Positions 27,162 through 35,166 of a DNA stretch of 64,000 nt are shown in pieces; position 1 is the first letter of the stretch; every line of letters begins with the position of its first letter. The position numbers and the translations under genes were made by a program. The notes below the pieces were generated by a model that saw only the letters and a program-made list of their open reading frames with translations, did no database searches and was not told where the DNA came from. Source of the stretch: an uncultured Clostridia bacterium (GTDB lineage: Bacteria > Bacillota > Clostridia > Lachnospirales > CAG-274); contig CANRHR010000004.1 in NCBI GenBank assembly GCA_947630475.1, forward strand, positions 112,896-176,895, written 5' to 3'.

Positions 27162-27464
27162 CTCCTATTCAGTTTTCAAAGTTCAAATCAGAGTTTATCC
27201 TTTGCTTAAAAATGAGTATTTGAATATGTAAGCATAAGCCGAACGGCGAGTGCTTACCCCGTAATTTCAGCGAAAAATGAAATTAATTAATGATTATAAA
27301 TATAACAAAATATTTATAACTTAACTCGCTCTAAGCTGTTATATGTTATTTATAATATTAACATTATCGAATATATTTAAAAGATAACCCTTGTTTTATT
27401 TTATTATTTTTTTATAATAATGTCAAGTTTTAAAAAAATATATACCATTTTAATATTATAGTAT

Positions 27465-27493
27465 TTGATATATATTTACAAAAGGTGTATAAT
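27465..27493 (+). promoter_or_regulatory. Strong vegetative promoter before the flavoprotein gene
   Basis: TTGATA, exactly 17 bp, TATAAT. It lies in the 27162-27568 gap; the remainder of that gap is AT-rich with no ORF and should also hold the rny promoter, which I could not place. Confidence 0.75.
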
Positions 27494-27536
27494 ATAAGAA
27501 TATGATAGATGAAAACTGTCATATTCTTATTTTTTT
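27494..27536 (+). terminator. Attenuator-like terminator at the transcript start
   Basis: ATAAGAATATGA and TCATATTCTTAT form a perfect 12-bp stem around a 13-nt loop and run straight into TTTTTT. It begins at the very -10 box edge, so RNA from the promoter at 27465 would terminate after about 40 nt unless read-through is allowed. Confidence 0.7.
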
Positions 27537-27568
27537 GAAAAAATAAAATATATAGGGAGGTCAGGTAA

Positions 27569-28102
27569 ATGAAAATTTCGGTTATAAAAGGAAGCCCCCA
27601 TAAAGACGGATCTTCCAATATGCTTGCGGATCAATTTATAAAGGGCGCAAAAGAAAACGGACATAATATAATTGAGCTTGATGCGGCTCATATGGATATT
27701 CATCCTTGCCTTGGCTGTGATAATTGTGGGATGAATGGCGAATGTGTGCAGAAAGACGATATATTAAAGATAAGAGATTCTTTACTTTTATCGGATATGG
27801 CGGTATTTGTAACGCCTATTTATTATTTTGGAATGTCTGCGCAGCTTAAAACCGTTATAGACCGTTTTTACAGCTATACTGCAAAGCTTTCATCAAAGCA
27901 TCTCAAAACAGCGCTTATTGCTGCGGCGTGGAACAGCGGAGATGATGTTATGCCATATCTTTTGGATCATTACAAAAAGCTTTGCAGATATATGAATTTT
28001 GAAAGCTGCGGTGAGATACTCGGCAAGGGCTGCGGAACAACATCCGCAACAAGCAGAAGCATATATATGAAAAAAGCTTACGAGCTTGGAAAGTCTTTGT
28101 AA
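27569..28102 (+). CDS. NADPH-dependent FMN reductase / iron-sulfur flavoprotein
   Basis: A 177-residue flavodoxin-fold protein. GSPHKDGSSNMLA (residues 9-21) is the FMN phosphate loop; HPCLGCDNCGMNGECV (near residue 45) is the cysteine cluster of the iron-sulfur flavoprotein subgroup, and TPIYYFGMSAQLKTVIDR is the flavin-contact segment. It probably transfers electrons to quinones, flavins or oxygen species. GGGAGGTCAGG lies before the ATG. Expression may be controlled by the terminator-like hairpin directly after its promoter. Confidence 0.9.
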   Translation: MKISVIKGSPHKDGSSNMLADQFIKGAKENGHNIIELDAAHMDIHPCLGCDNCGMNGECVQKDDILKIRDSLLLSDMAVFVTPIYYFGMSAQLKTVIDRFYSYTAKLSSKHLKTALIAAAWNSGDDVMPYLLDHYKKLCRYMNFESCGEILGKGCGTTSATSRSIYMKKAYELGKSL

Positions 28103-28119
28103 TATAATTGTACATAAAA

Positions 28120-28154
28120 TAAAAAAACCGAAAGACTTTAAATAAGACTTTCGG
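28120..28154 (-). terminator. Terminator of tRNA-Arg
   Basis: Read on the minus strand: CCGAAAG, an internal AAG/CTT extension around ATTTA, CTTTCGG and seven T. It lies 12 nt after the mature tRNA 3' end. Confidence 0.85.
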
Positions 28155-28166
28155 CATAGCGAATAA

Positions 28167-28240
28167 CGTCCGCGAGGTGACTTGAACACCCGACCTACCG
28201 CTTAGGAGGCGGTCGCTCTATCCAACTGAGCTACGCAGAC
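28167..28240 (-). tRNA. tRNA-Arg, anticodon CCT
   Basis: A complete cloverleaf: acceptor GTCTGCG/CGCGGAC (one G-U), D-arm GCTC...GAGC, anticodon stem ACCGC/GCGGT with loop CTCCTAA (anticodon CCT, reads AGG), variable AGGTC, T-arm GGGTG-TTCAAGT-CACCT, discriminator G. CCA is not encoded. A perfect-consensus promoter and a terminator bracket it as a single-gene unit. Confidence 0.97.
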
Positions 28241-28267
28241 ATATATATTATTACCCGCAATAAAGTT

Positions 28268-28296
28268 ATTATAATTTAAATTAATTTTAATGTCAA
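28268..28296 (-). promoter_or_regulatory. Consensus promoter of tRNA-Arg
   Basis: On the minus strand TTGACA, 17-bp spacer, TATAAT, 28 nt before the tRNA 5' end. Both hexamers match the sigma-A consensus exactly, as expected for a stable RNA gene. Confidence 0.88.
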
Positions 28297-28407
28297 TCAT
28301 TTTATAAAAAATTTATCAAAATGTATATTGTTGTGCATATCAACATTCATTAAGTTCACCGCCCGAGCATTAACCTATAAAAATAAAACAGAGAAAGGAG
28401 AATTTTT

Positions 28408-28434
28408 ATGTCACAAATACCAATCATCGCCTAA
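28408..28434 (+). CDS. Possible 8-codon micro-ORF running into a terminator
   Basis: ATG TCA CAA ATA CCA ATC ATC GCC TAA encodes MSQIPIIA. A strong AAAGGAG lies 7 nt upstream, a better site than many genes here, and the last codons form the left arm of the terminator at 28423. No family is recognisable at this length. It could be a leader or signalling peptide, or a chance site. No promoter is clear in 28297-28400. Confidence 0.3.
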   Translation: MSQIPIIA

Positions 28435-28452
28435 GAGGCGATGGTTTTATTT
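28423..28452. terminator. Terminator between the micro-ORF and spoIIR (convergent)
   Basis: ATCATCGCC, loop TAAGA, GGCGATGGT (9 bp, one G-U) then TTTATTT on the plus strand. It begins just past the spoIIR stop codon on the other strand and may serve both directions, though the T-run is better for plus. Confidence 0.7.
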
Positions 28453-29124
28453 AGTCAATAAATGAATATTATTTAAAATTTCGATAATTTTAAATTTTAT
28501 TTTTATATTCGGCTTTTCCGATTGGTTTATAAGCTCAAATTCTTCCTCCGTAAGCAGACCTTTAAGCATTAGCTTATCTTTATCGGGAATTTCTTTTGCG
28601 CTGCCGTCTACAAGGCAAAGGGGAGGAAACATTACACACCACCAGTTTTTGCCTTTTGCTTCGCCTATTAAAATTCTTAGGGCTTCATATCTGCCGGAAG
28701 GAAGCATTATATCTGCGTATGTTTTTGTGGGAAAGACCGAATAAGCAAGCTCAGCATTAACAGGATAATCATAGCCTTCGCTTATTATTATATTTTGCGC
28801 TGTATATTTTATTTTATCTAAATTTTTTATGATAATTTCTTTTGTTTCGGTTTTTGAAGAGCTTTTTTCAAGCTCAGAAGAAAGCATTTTTATTATTTCG
28901 TTTCTGACCTTAAGCTTAAGCGCCTGATCTTGGCTTGAATCGGAGTTTGCCAAAACATGAAAGCGTATTATTTCATTTGCTATATCCGCCTGTTGTGATA
29001 AAGCAGACTTGGAATAAAATATTAATGACACTGTAAAACCGAAAACAAGTGATATAAGAATCAGTTTATAATTTTTTATTATGTATAAAAATACTGCCCT
29101 TGGAAATTTTTTAAAATTTATCAT
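28447..29124 (-). CDS. spoIIR: Stage II sporulation protein R
   Basis: A 225-residue secreted signalling protein, made in the forespore to switch on SpoIIGA and pro-sigma-E in the mother cell. A membrane helix or signal (YKLILISLVFGFTVSLIFY) precedes IRFHVLANSDSSQDQALKLKVRNEI, the best family marker; a second is SGRYEALRILIGEAKGKNWWCVMFPPLCLVD. AGAGGTG precedes the ATG. It heads toward tRNA-Arg; the 127-residue membrane protein gene is 74 nt upstream on the same strand. Confidence 0.95.
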   Translation of the reverse strand: MINFKKFPRAVFLYIIKNYKLILISLVFGFTVSLIFYSKSALSQQADIANEIIRFHVLANSDSSQDQALKLKVRNEIIKMLSSELEKSSSKTETKEIIIKNLDKIKYTAQNIIISEGYDYPVNAELAYSVFPTKTYADIMLPSGRYEALRILIGEAKGKNWWCVMFPPLCLVDGSAKEIPDKDKLMLKGLLTEEEFELINQSEKPNIKIKFKIIEILNNIHLLTK

Positions 29125-29198
29125 TATCCGTTCACCTCTCTTTTAGCTTTATCTTGAGTATGGACGAATTATTTTAAAATATACCAAGGGCAGTATAA

Positions 29199-29582
29199 TT
29201 ATTTTTCAAGCATATTTATATTTTCTATATTATTTATCTCATGAGCCATAATATACTTTTTTGTCATAATGCATATCATATTTTTATTGTTTAATCCGAT
29301 AAGCTCTCCCTCAAATATTTTGTTTTGGAGTGTAGTTATGCGAATTTTGCTGCCTCTTAAAAAGGTTTCGCCTTTAAAGAGAACTTTTTCTATAGGGAAC
29401 AATGCATAACATCTTTCCATAATTTTATTAAGCTCGGTTGTTTTTGCATCAAAGCTTACGGGTACATCTTTTATAAGCTTTCTGAATTTTATTATATTCT
29501 GCAAAAGCCATGTAATAACCAGACCTAATATTGCCGCAAATAAAATTTCATCAAGTGAAAGAGTTAAATTTAAAGAACTCAT
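29199..29582 (-). CDS. Small membrane-anchored protein, possible Sm-like beta-barrel
   Basis: A 127-residue protein with one N-terminal membrane helix (EILFAAILGLVITWLLQNII), a short linker, then a compact beta-rich C-terminal half (FLRGSKIRITTLQNKIFEGELIGLNNKNMICIMTK) whose strand pattern recalls small barrels of the Sm/Hfq type. I do not recognise a named family. A strong AAAGGAGG lies before the ATG. The neighbours are spoIIR and a DUF815-type ATPase, so a sporulation role is possible but unproven. Confidence 0.6.
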   Translation of the reverse strand: MSSLNLTLSLDEILFAAILGLVITWLLQNIIKFRKLIKDVPVSFDAKTTELNKIMERCYALFPIEKVLFKGETFLRGSKIRITTLQNKIFEGELIGLNNKNMICIMTKKYIMAHEINNIENINMLEK

Positions 29583-29629
29583 TTAAAAACCTCCTTTAAT
29601 TTTATTGATAAGCAAGATGCCTAATATTA

Positions 29630-30925
29630 TTACTGAATTTGAGAATTTTTCCAAATTAAATTATTTATAAATTGTTTTGCGGTTCTGCCTGACATTCCTT
29701 TTTGATTCATTTCCCATTTCATTGCCTCTTTTTTTAGGATATCATCATTTATATTAATGTTATTCTTTTTTGCGAGTGCGGTTACTATTTTAATATATTC
29801 ATCGGCAGACGGTTTAGGAAATGTTATTGTTATGCCGAATCTGTCGGCAAGAGAAAGCTTTTCGTTAAATGTATCGTTTTTATGAATTTCATCATCATTT
29901 GAACCGCTTCTGTCGGAAAAATTTTCTCTTACGAGGTGACGGCGGTTGCTTGTGGCATAAAAAAGCACATTTTCGGGTTTGCTTTCGGAGCCGCCCTCCA
30001 AGAGAGATTTCATATATTTATATTGTATTTCGTGCTCGTCAAACGATAAATCGTCTATAAATATTATAAAACACCTTCCTCTGTTTTTTAATATTGAAAA
30101 AATAGATGGAAGATGCACTATCTGCTCTTTTGTGATCTCTATAAGCCTTAGCCCTGAGCTGAAAAATTTGTTTGCCAATGCTTTTACACAGGAAGATTTG
30201 CCTGTTCCTCTTGCCCCGACAAGAAGGACGCTGTTTGCAGGGCAGCCGCTTAAAAATGCCTGCGTATTATTTATAAGCTCTTCGATTTGGCTTTTATAGC
30301 CTATCAGGTCGTCAAATGTTATAGGATCAGGCGAAGATATGCCTACAATACCTTCGCAAGGATTATATTTAAACATTTTATAAAGAGATATATTTCCGCA
30401 GCCCGATGAATGATAATATCTTATAAAGGCATCTGTAATTTGCTCAGCCGACGAAAGGGTTTCGATATAGCTTATAACTTCATTTTCACCTTTGTTTACA
30501 GGCTTGTAATTTAAAATCTCACTTAAGCAGTCACTGTATATAGGAAGCAGATCCAGCTTAAAGACTGAAAGCTCTTTCATAATTTCGATATCGTTAAGAG
30601 CAAGATTATAAACGGAGGAGCCTTTTATTTCTTTATTGTTTTCGCAATAAAGCGAAAAGATATTTTCATCGGTTAAAAAAAGATTGATTATATATTTTTT
30701 AAGCAGATTGCCGCTAAAGGTGTTTTTTTCGGCGCTTTCGATAAGAAGAAAACAAAGCTCGGAAAACAAATTTTCGGTGTTTTCCAATGTACACAGCTCT
30801 TTTAAAATTTGTATAATCCTGTCGTTTGTTATGTTTCTGTAAACTGTGACAGCCTCTATTTTATGCGTTATGTATTCGAAGTATTCTTGGTTCTGTCTGA
30901 AATATTTTTGGTTGTATCCATCCAT
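29630..30925 (-). CDS. AAA+ ATPase, DUF815 family
   Basis: A 431-residue ATPase. After a ~190-residue helical N-terminal part come DPITFDDLIGYKSQIEELI, Walker A GARGTGKSS, Walker B FIIFIDDLSF, a sensor-1 region VLFYATSNRRHL and the RFG segment LADRFGITITFPKP, which together are typical of DUF815. The activity of the family is unknown. Start at the ATG preceded by AAAGGAT; a longer reading from 30991 would overlap the decarboxylase gene and lacks a ribosome site. Confidence 0.85.
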   Translation of the reverse strand: MDGYNQKYFRQNQEYFEYITHKIEAVTVYRNITNDRIIQILKELCTLENTENLFSELCFLLIESAEKNTFSGNLLKKYIINLFLTDENIFSLYCENNKEIKGSSVYNLALNDIEIMKELSVFKLDLLPIYSDCLSEILNYKPVNKGENEVISYIETLSSAEQITDAFIRYYHSSGCGNISLYKMFKYNPCEGIVGISSPDPITFDDLIGYKSQIEELINNTQAFLSGCPANSVLLVGARGTGKSSCVKALANKFFSSGLRLIEITKEQIVHLPSIFSILKNRGRCFIIFIDDLSFDEHEIQYKYMKSLLEGGSESKPENVLFYATSNRRHLVRENFSDRSGSNDDEIHKNDTFNEKLSLADRFGITITFPKPSADEYIKIVTALAKKNNININDDILKKEAMKWEMNQKGMSGRTAKQFINNLIWKNSQIQ

Positions 30926-30965
30926 AAAAATTATCCTTTCTTGGGCAAAGCCGACATACAGATAT

Positions 30966-32372
30966 TTAGGCATCACATACCGAAATTTCATATTTATTGT
31001 TTAAACCTATAATATTTATTCCGCATTGTCGAATATTTTTTATTGCTTCTATATCGGATTTTTTAATTATCTCACCGGGAGCCAAAAGAGGAACGCCGGG
31101 AGGATATGGTATTAAAAAATCGGCGCATATTTTATTTTCACATTCATTTATATCAGCAAGTCTTTTTTTTAGTTTGAATGCATTGTGAGGAGAAATTTCA
31201 GGATTGCTCGGCTCTTTTTTTATATAAGCAGGCTTTTTGGCGGCTTTAAAGTTTAGCTTTGTTTCAGCGTCATTTAAGGCGTTTAAAAGCATTTTAAAAT
31301 CTTTTTTTGTATCCATTATACTTGTCATTAAAATTATATGATTTAAGCCTGCGCTTTCTATTTGGAAATTATAATCCTTTATAAACATTTTTTCAAGTAA
31401 ATTCACGTTTTTATCACAATTTATTTCAAAAACAAGCTTGCCTTTGTCGAATTGAGCTATTGAAGCTTTATTTAAAATTTCTTTATCTATCAATCTAAAT
31501 TTTTTAAGCTTGAGAAGAGAGCTTCTCAGCTCGTCAAGCCTTTGGGCATAGGCTTTGAAAAGCTTATCGGATTGTGTCTGCAAAATATCTCTGCATTTAT
31601 CGAGCACTGCCATAAAAAGATAAGACGGACTTGTTGTTTGAAGCATAGAGAGATATGAAAAAAATAAATCTCTGTCTATAATATCGCTTTTTATATGGGC
31701 GACGCCGGTTTGTGTAAATACGGGCAGCGTTTTGTGCCAGCTTTGGATAACAAGGTCTGCACCTTGGGATAGCGCGGATTTTGGAAAATAATCATCAAAC
31801 CCAAAATGAGCGCCGTGGGCTTCGTCAACTATAAGCGGCAGATTTTTTTTGTGCAGAATATCGGCTATTTCTTTTATATTTGAGCAAAAGCCCTCGTAGG
31901 TTGGGCTTGTAATTATCATGGCCTTTATATCGGGGTATAGGTTTAAGGCTTCTTGTGTTTCGTGTGGCGATATGCCTGCGGGAATGGAATTTTCAAGGTT
32001 TTGAGGATAGATATACACAGGAGATGCCCCGCTTAACAAAATGCCGTTGTAAACGCTTCTATGACAGTTTCTTGCTGCAAGTATTTTTTCGTTCGGTTTG
32101 CATACGCTCATAATGGCTGCCATAAGGGCGGCGCTTGAGCCGTTTACACAAAAAAAGCTTTCATCCGCCCCTGCAAGCTTTGCCATAAGCTGCTGAGCCT
32201 GTTTTATTATGCCGTCCGGCTTATGAAGATTGTCGGCGCCGCAAATCTCTGTTATATCAAAGCTGAACGGGTCGATATTAAAAAGCGCTTTTCTTTTATG
32301 GCCGGGCATATGAAAAGGGTAAATATTTTTTTTGTTTAATTCTTCAAGGAAGCTGTAAATGGGGGCTGTCAT
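30966..32372 (-). CDS. Orn/Lys/Arg decarboxylase-type PLP enzyme
   Basis: A 468-residue member of the fold-I basic amino acid decarboxylases (short SpeA/YaaO type, without the N-terminal wing domain). FHMPGHKRK near residue 20, VNGSSAALMAAI, VDEAHGAHFGF and the cofactor lysine in SWHKTLPVFTQTG are the standard blocks; PPGVPLLAPGE near the C-terminus is also typical. It would make agmatine, cadaverine or putrescine, feeding the norspermidine-type genes 1.6 kb away. AAAGGAAA precedes the ATG, and the gene starts one nt after the GNAT stop codon. Confidence 0.9.
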   Translation of the reverse strand: MTAPIYSFLEELNKKNIYPFHMPGHKRKALFNIDPFSFDITEICGADNLHKPDGIIKQAQQLMAKLAGADESFFCVNGSSAALMAAIMSVCKPNEKILAARNCHRSVYNGILLSGASPVYIYPQNLENSIPAGISPHETQEALNLYPDIKAMIITSPTYEGFCSNIKEIADILHKKNLPLIVDEAHGAHFGFDDYFPKSALSQGADLVIQSWHKTLPVFTQTGVAHIKSDIIDRDLFFSYLSMLQTTSPSYLFMAVLDKCRDILQTQSDKLFKAYAQRLDELRSSLLKLKKFRLIDKEILNKASIAQFDKGKLVFEINCDKNVNLLEKMFIKDYNFQIESAGLNHIILMTSIMDTKKDFKMLLNALNDAETKLNFKAAKKPAYIKKEPSNPEISPHNAFKLKKRLADINECENKICADFLIPYPPGVPLLAPGEIIKKSDIEAIKNIRQCGINIIGLNNKYEISVCDA

Positions 32373-32373
32373 T

Positions 32374-32829
32374 TTATTTTCCTTTCAAGTTTGTTATTTT
32401 TTTCATCTGCATATAAGGCAGTGCTTCAAAGCCGTTTTTAAGATAGGCTTTAACGGCATATTTATTTTCTTTTTCAACCTCAAGACGAAAAATTGAATTT
32501 TTGTATTTTTTTTCGATAAAAGAAAAAAACAGCGAACTTATGCCCTCCGCTTGATATTCGGGCTTTAAATATATATCTTCTATCCATATGCAGGGCTTTC
32601 CGAATTCTGTTGAAAAGCTTTTGGCAAGCATTGAATAGCCTATAATAATGTTATTTTTTATAAATACGTATCCTTCGATATAAGGATTATCGTTTATACA
32701 GTTTTCCACATCAAATTTAAAAATTTCTTCGGAGGCATCGGTAAGTACGGCAGGTGATGAATAAAATGCCCTCATCATATTGATTACTTCATTGGTATGA
32801 ATTTTTTTCATAATTTCTATTTTTATCAT
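32374..32829 (-). CDS. GNAT-family N-acetyltransferase
   Basis: A 151-residue acetyl-CoA-dependent acyltransferase. IWIEDIYLKPEYQAEGISSLFFSFIEKK is the beta4/alpha3 acetyl-CoA pyrophosphate site with a relaxed Q/RxxGxG/A loop (QAEGIS), and the fold ends in a KAYLKNGFEALPYMQMKKI strand. The substrate is unknown; next to a decarboxylase it might act on a small amine or protein amino group, which is speculation. GGAGAAA precedes the ATG. Confidence 0.85.
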   Translation of the reverse strand: MIKIEIMKKIHTNEVINMMRAFYSSPAVLTDASEEIFKFDVENCINDNPYIEGYVFIKNNIIIGYSMLAKSFSTEFGKPCIWIEDIYLKPEYQAEGISSLFFSFIEKKYKNSIFRLEVEKENKYAVKAYLKNGFEALPYMQMKKITNLKGK

Positions 32830-32850
32830 ATTTTCTCCAATCGATTAGGT

Positions 32851-33717
32851 TTATTTTTTTGCGCCTATTTTTAAGCTTCTTGCGTAATAAAACAAATACT
32901 GCTGGGCAAAGCCCGAAAGGTTTGACCAAGTATTCTTTGCAAAATTATGTATTTCTTTAATTGGGGTATCGCTGCCGTTAAAATAAAAATGCTCCATAAC
33001 ACGCTTTACCCATACGTCTGTCGGAAAAACATCAGTCTTTCCCAATGAAAATAAAAGTGTGCAGTCTGCTACTTTGGGGCCGACTCCTTTTATCAAAATG
33101 AGTTTTTGCCTTGCCTCGTCCGAAGAAAGCAGCCTAAGAGATTCCAAATTAATTAGGTTTGAATTTATTTTTTGCGCCGCATCTATAATATATTTTGCTC
33201 TAAAGCCTGTTTTACATTCCGTTAAAGCTAAAATATCAGCATTTGCCAGCGAATGTTTATCCGGAAAAAAATAATAATCTCCTGATTTTTCTCCGTATTT
33301 TTCCGAAATATTTTTTATAACTTGTTTTATCATAGGTATTCTGTTGTTTTGAGATATTATAAAAGAAATAAGACATTCCCAAGGCTGTTGGTTTAAAATT
33401 CTTATTCCGCCGGCGTAATCGATTGCCTTTTTTAAAATTTTATCATTCGATAAAAGCTCTTTTATTTTGGCATAATCTCTGTTAAGATCGAAATAATTTA
33501 TCCAAATTTGTTCAAAATCTTTTTTATCACAGGGATAAAAATAAACCTCGTCTTTATTTTGCTTTATATTAAGAACTCTGTTTTTGGCAATTATTATATA
33601 TTCATTTTCATCAAGCTTTGTAAATCTGAAGCATTGACCGCACTCAAGGATCTCCTTTATATTAAAGCTGTCAAAGTCTGTCATAATTATTTTGTCGTCT
33701 TTTTGCTTATATTCCAT
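32851..33717 (-). CDS. 8-oxoguanine DNA glycosylase, OGG type
   Basis: A 288-residue HhH-GPD base-excision enzyme. A beta-rich N-terminal domain (LECGQCFRFTKLDENEY) precedes helices and the hairpin LILIKGVGPKVADCTLLFSL, whose Lys is the Schiff-base nucleophile, and DVFPTDVWVKRVM, holding the catalytic Asp. Length and two-domain layout match bacterial OGG1 homologues that remove 8-oxo-G. GGAG lies before the ATG. First gene of the minus-strand run spanning OGG to DUF815. Confidence 0.93.
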   Translation of the reverse strand: MEYKQKDDKIIMTDFDSFNIKEILECGQCFRFTKLDENEYIIIAKNRVLNIKQNKDEVYFYPCDKKDFEQIWINYFDLNRDYAKIKELLSNDKILKKAIDYAGGIRILNQQPWECLISFIISQNNRIPMIKQVIKNISEKYGEKSGDYYFFPDKHSLANADILALTECKTGFRAKYIIDAAQKINSNLINLESLRLLSSDEARQKLILIKGVGPKVADCTLLFSLGKTDVFPTDVWVKRVMEHFYFNGSDTPIKEIHNFAKNTWSNLSGFAQQYLFYYARSLKIGAKK

Positions 33718-33835
33718 AATTAATCTCCTTATAAATGCGTTTTTATTTATTATATCTTATTTTTTTTCATTTTTCCACTGTCGGCGCAAATAAGCTTTAA
33801 CAAAATATAAGAATATCGTTGATTTATATTTTTTC

Positions 33836-33864
33836 TTGCTATATTTGCATAAATTATGTATAAT
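33836..33864 (+). promoter_or_regulatory. Promoter of the carboxynorspermidine genes
   Basis: TTGCTA, 17-bp spacer, TATAAT, 85 nt before the TTG start. It lies between divergent OGG and carboxynorspermidine synthase genes. Confidence 0.68.
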
Positions 33865-33948
33865 CAATTTGGCTGTGGCTATATTTGAGATTTTGTTCTT
33901 TAATTTTGCACAGACACAAGCTTATAAAAAATAACGGAGGTGCTTAAA

Positions 33949-35148
33949 TTGGGAAAGGCGTTAATAATCGGCTGCGGTGGCGTTGCGAGTGTGGCTATCC
34001 ATAAATGCTGTCAAAATTCGGAGATATTTAACGAAATATGCATCGCAAGCCGTACAAAATCTAAATGTGATGCTCTTAAGGAAAAGCTTAAAGACGGAAA
34101 AACAAAAATATTAACGGCAGCTCTGGATGCCGATAATACAGACGAGGTAATTAATATTATAAACAGCTTTAAGCCCGATGTGGTTATAAATCTTGCTCTT
34201 CCTTATCAGGATTTGACAATTATGGAGGCTTGTCTTGCTACAAAGACAAATTATGTTGATACTGCCAATTATGAGCCTCCCGATACGGCAAAATTTGAAT
34301 ATAAATGGCAGTGGGCATACAAAGAGCGCTTTGAAAAGGCAGGCATAACCGCTGTTTTGGGAAGCGGATTTGACCCCGGGGTTACAGGAGTTTTTTCTGC
34401 GTATGCCCAAAAGCATCATTTTGATGAAATTCATACTTTGGATATAGTTGATGCAAATGCAGGCGATCACGGATATCCGTTTGCAACAAACTTTAACCCC
34501 GAAATAAATATAAGAGAGGTTACTGCCAAGGGCAGCTATTTTGAAAACGGAAGATTTATAGAAACAGAGCCTATGTCTATAAAAAGAGTTTATGATTTTC
34601 CTCAGATTGGAAAGAAGGACATATATCTTCTTCATCACGAAGAGATGGAATCTCTTGCCATTAATTTGAAAGGAATAAAGAGAATACGTTTTTGGATGAC
34701 ATTTTCGGAAAAATATTTAAATCATCTTCAGGTGCTTCAAAATGTCGGCATGACTTCAATTAAGCCCATAGAATTTGAGGGCAGGCAGATAGTTCCTCTT
34801 CAGTTTTTAAAGGCAGTTTTGCCTGATCCGGCATCATTGGGGCCAAGAACAAAGGGCAAAACTAATATAGGCTGTATTTTTACGGGAATTAAAGACGGAA
34901 AAGAAAAAAAATATTATCTTTATAATGTATGCGATCATCAGCAGTGTTATAAGGAGGTTGGCTCTCAGGCTGTTTCTTACACAACGGGAGTGCCGGCAAT
35001 GATTGGCGCGCAAATGATTTTAACGGGAAAATGGAAAAAGCCGGGCGTTTATAATGTTGAAAACTTTGACCCTGATCCGTTTATGCAGGAGCTTAACAAA
35101 TGGGGCCTTCCATGGCAGGAAAGCTTTGATCCGCAGCTTATAGACTGA
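33949..35148 (+). CDS. Carboxynorspermidine/carboxyspermidine synthase (saccharopine dehydrogenase family)
   Basis: A 399-residue NADPH-dependent enzyme with Rossmann loop ALIIGCGGVASVAI (residues 3-16) and the family blocks GFDPGVTGVFSAYA and DGKEKKYYLYNVCDHQQCYKEVG. It joins a diamine with aspartate semialdehyde to give carboxy(nor)spermidine. Start TTG chosen because GGAGGTG lies 6-7 nt upstream; a GTG 9 nt earlier is part of that site. It is coupled, 18 nt apart, to nspC; together they form the S-adenosylmethionine-independent route to (nor)spermidine. The Lys/Orn/Arg decarboxylase nearby could supply the diamine. Confidence 0.92.
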   Translation: MGKALIIGCGGVASVAIHKCCQNSEIFNEICIASRTKSKCDALKEKLKDGKTKILTAALDADNTDEVINIINSFKPDVVINLALPYQDLTIMEACLATKTNYVDTANYEPPDTAKFEYKWQWAYKERFEKAGITAVLGSGFDPGVTGVFSAYAQKHHFDEIHTLDIVDANAGDHGYPFATNFNPEINIREVTAKGSYFENGRFIETEPMSIKRVYDFPQIGKKDIYLLHHEEMESLAINLKGIKRIRFWMTFSEKYLNHLQVLQNVGMTSIKPIEFEGRQIVPLQFLKAVLPDPASLGPRTKGKTNIGCIFTGIKDGKEKKYYLYNVCDHQQCYKEVGSQAVSYTTGVPAMIGAQMILTGKWKKPGVYNVENFDPDPFMQELNKWGLPWQESFDPQLID

Positions 35149-35166
35149 AGTTATATGAGGTGAATT

